The notes under the pieces are model-generated. The model saw only the letters and a program-made list of their open reading frames with translations, was not told where the DNA came from and ran no database searches. Made by a program: the position numbers and the translations under genes. Shown here one piece after another: positions 15,273-17,057 of a stretch of 17,057 bases of DNA. The stretch's first letter is position 1; every line of letters starts with the position of its first letter. Source of the stretch: Flavobacteriaceae bacterium (GTDB lineage Bacteria > Bacteroidota > Bacteroidia > Flavobacteriales > Flavobacteriaceae); the NCBI GenBank assembly GCA_018662905.1, contig JABJFE010000046.1, positions 1 to 17,057 of the forward strand, read 5' to 3'.

Positions 15273-15749
15273 ATGAACATTAAAGAAATTCAACAGTTAA
15301 TTAAATTTGTAGCAAAATCTGGAGTTAGCGAAGTGAAAATCGAATCAAAAGATTTAAAACTAAGTGTTAAAACTGGAGCTTCAGGTAAAATAGTAACTCA
15401 TAGCGAACCTGAAGTGTATAATACTCAACCTGTAGTTCAAAACCTACCATTAGAACGCACAACTGAATCTGTTGGTTCACAAGTTGTTGATATTGCTGAA
15501 GACGATCACTTAATCACTATTAAATCGCCAATTATAGGAACTTTTTATAGAAAACCATCACCTGATAAACCAAACTTTATAGAGTTAGGTGATTCAATAA
15601 GCGAAGGAAGTGTTTTATGTGTTGTAGAAGCAATGAAGCTTTTTAATGAAATTGAATCAGAATGTTCAGGAAAAATTGTCAAAATTTTAGTTGACGATTC
15701 GTCTCCTGTTGAATTTGACCAACCTTTGTTTGTGGTAGACCCTTCTTAA
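15273..15749 (+). CDS. accB: Biotin carboxyl carrier protein of acetyl-CoA carboxylase
   Basis: A 158-residue BCCP. Residues 1-35 form an N-terminal helical segment opening with [11 protein letters not shown], which in the family contacts biotin carboxylase. A linker follows, poor in the Ala/Pro repeats of E. coli, and then the biotinyl domain from about 80 with [11 protein letters not shown]. The biotin attachment site is Lys122 in V-E-A-M-K-L. The P-S-P-D-K-P thumb region between strands marks it as an acetyl-CoA carboxylase carrier rather than a pyruvate carboxylase domain. Ten bases separate it from accC, so the two are made together. Confidence 0.96.
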   Translation: MNIKEIQQLIKFVAKSGVSEVKIESKDLKLSVKTGASGKIVTHSEPEVYNTQPVVQNLPLERTTESVGSQVVDIAEDDHLITIKSPIIGTFYRKPSPDKPNFIELGDSISEGSVLCVVEAMKLFNEIESECSGKIVKILVDDSSPVEFDQPLFVVDPS

Positions 15750-15759
15750 TCATATATCC

Positions 15760-17057
15760 ATGTTTAAAAAAATATTAATTGCTAATAGGGGTGAAATAGC
15801 CTTACGAATTATTAGAACCTGTAAAGAAATGGGTATAAAAACAGTAGCAGTTTACTCTGTTGCTGATCAAGAGAGCTTACATGTTAAATTTGCGGACGAA
15901 GCAGTTTGTATTGGCCCGGCAAATAGTTCAGAATCATATTTAAAAATCCCAAATATTATTGCGGCTGCAGAAATTACCAACGCGGATGCTATTCATCCAG
16001 GATATGGTTTTTTGTCTGAAAACGCAAGATTTTCAAAAATATGTGATGAACATAAAATAAAATTTATAGGAGCTTCAGCTGAAATGATTGATAGAATGGG
16101 AGATAAGGCTTCAGCAATTGCGACGATGAAAGAAGCCGGTGTCCCCACAATTCCAGGTTCAGAAGGGATTATAGACTCCTTTGAAAAAGCTAAAAAGATT
16201 GCTAAAAAAATAGGCTATCCGGTTATGATAAAAGCCACTGCTGGTGGGGGAGGAAAAGGGATGAGAGCGGTTTGGAGAGAGGAAGGTTTCTTAGACTTGT
16301 GGGAAAGTGCTAAACAAGAAGCGTTTGCATCATTTGGTAATGACGGGATGTATATGGAAAAACTAGTCGTAGACCCTAGGCACATTGAAATACAAATTGT
16401 AGCAGATAAGTTTGGAAAAGCCTGTCATTTATCAGAAAGAGATTGTTCTATTCAAAGAAGACACCAGAAACTGACAGAAGAAACGCCATCACCATTTATG
16501 ACAGATGATTTAAGAGAGAGAATGGGAGAAGCAGCTGTAAAAGCCTCTGAGCATATTAAATATGAAGGAGCAGGAACAATAGAATTTTTGGTTGACAAAA
16601 ACAGAAATTTTTATTTCATGGAAATGAATACGAGAATTCAAGTAGAGCACCCTATCACTGAACAAGTCATAGATTATGACTTAATTAAAGAACAAATTAA
16701 AGTTGCTTCTGGAATTAAAGTTTCTGGAGAACACTATTTCCCAAAGCTTCACTCAATTGAGTGCAGAATTAACGCGGAGGATCCATTCAAAAACTTTAGA
16801 CCTTCTCCGGGGAAAATAACAAATCTACATTTGCCAGGGGGGCACGGAGTTAGGCTAGATACCCATGTGTATAGCGGTTATATCATTCCACCTAATTACG
16901 ATTCCATGATCGCTAAATTGATTGTAACAGCCCAAAATAGAGAAGAAGCAATTAATAAAATGCGTAGAGCTTTAGACGAATTTATTATAGAGGGAATAAA
17001 AACAACTATTCCTTTCCACAGACAATTGATGGATCATCCCGATTATATTTCAGGAAA
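15760..17057 (+). CDS. accC: Acetyl-CoA carboxylase, biotin carboxylase subunit (3' truncated)
   Basis: The first 432 codons of biotin carboxylase, running off the right edge; the family is about 450 residues, so nearly all is present. It carboxylates the biotin on AccB using ATP and bicarbonate. The N-terminus [13 protein letters not shown] is diagnostic. The ATP-grasp lid G-G-G-G-K-G-M-R is at 162-169, and [12 protein letters not shown] places Glu288, Asn290, Arg292 and Glu296 at the same numbers as the E. coli active-site residues. It is a stand-alone subunit so far as visible; no biotinyl domain can be excluded past the edge, but the adjacent accB makes one unlikely. The carboxyltransferase genes are not in the window. 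Confidence 0.97.
   Translation, partial: MFKKILIANRGEIALRIIRTCKEMGIKTVAVYSVADQESLHVKFADEAVCIGPANSSESYLKIPNIIAAAEITNADAIHPGYGFLSENARFSKICDEHKIKFIGASAEMIDRMGDKASAIATMKEAGVPTIPGSEGIIDSFEKAKKIAKKIGYPVMIKATAGGGGKGMRAVWREEGFLDLWESAKQEAFASFGNDGMYMEKLVVDPRHIEIQIVADKFGKACHLSERDCSIQRRHQKLTEETPSPFMTDDLRERMGEAAVKASEHIKYEGAGTIEFLVDKNRNFYFMEMNTRIQVEHPITEQVIDYDLIKEQIKVASGIKVSGEHYFPKLHSIECRINAEDPFKNFRPSPGKITNLHLPGGHGVRLDTHVYSGYIIPPNYDSMIAKLIVTAQNREEAINKMRRALDEFIIEGIKTTIPFHRQLMDHPDYISG

Noticed and set aside
1..17057. Mobile elements, prophage, CRISPR, tRNA or defence genes
   Set aside because: No transposase, integrase, long inverted or regularly spaced repeats, or tRNA-like folds were seen; gene order and composition look uniform throughout.

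Overview
The window is an ordinary chromosomal housekeeping region from a bacterium of the phylum Bacteroidota, most likely a marine flavobacterium (Flavobacteriales) with a small, very AT-rich genome. Four things point there: a SprE/PorW-type lipoprotein of the type IX secretion system; an atpB-E-F-H-A-G operon with no atpD or atpC, the split typical of this phylum; a promoter of the Bacteroidota form TTTG-N18-TAnnTTTG; and start codons without Shine-Dalgarno sequences but usually with A at -3. I see no mobile element, phage, CRISPR array, tRNA, rRNA or clear horizontally acquired block.

Layout. Bases 1-3210 hold the tail of an ABC-transporter ATPase, sprE/porW, a bactofilin, and a small two-helix AtpZ/AtpI-like gene that overlaps the bactofilin end and has no ATG, GTG or TTG at the expected start. 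Bases 3211-8204 hold a strong-looking promoter and the F1Fo ATP synthase genes for a, c, b, delta, alpha and gamma, with a long stem-loop between the c and b genes. Bases 8224-11674 continue on the same strand at very short spacing with dUTPase, a sugar-nucleotidyltransferase, a DUF4292-type lipoprotein and an EnvC-like coiled-coil/LytM protein. Bases 11676-12263 are riboflavin synthase on the minus strand, ending one base from the envC stop. Bases 12324-17057 are again plus strand: pdxA (vitamin B6), a YceD/DUF177 protein, ribosomal protein L32, fabH, accB and the first 432 codons of accC, a familiar ribosome-to-fatty-acid-synthesis cluster.

How the genes work together. The atp genes supply most of the proton-driven ATP synthase; beta and epsilon must come from another locus. 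The sprE, bactofilin and EnvC-like genes concern the envelope (secretion/gliding, scaffold, septal peptidoglycan cleavage). fabH, accB and accC start fatty acid synthesis, making malonyl-CoA and condensing it with acetyl-CoA. dut, ribE and pdxA are single steps of nucleotide hygiene, flavin and pyridoxal-phosphate synthesis.

No previously undescribed system is evident. The points most worth a second look are the non-ATG atpZ gene overlapping the bactofilin, the 43-nt stem-loop between atpE and atpF, the shared TTGAAAAA start of three genes that follow long gaps, and the pyrimidine-rich leader of fabH with three CCATTTTT repeats.
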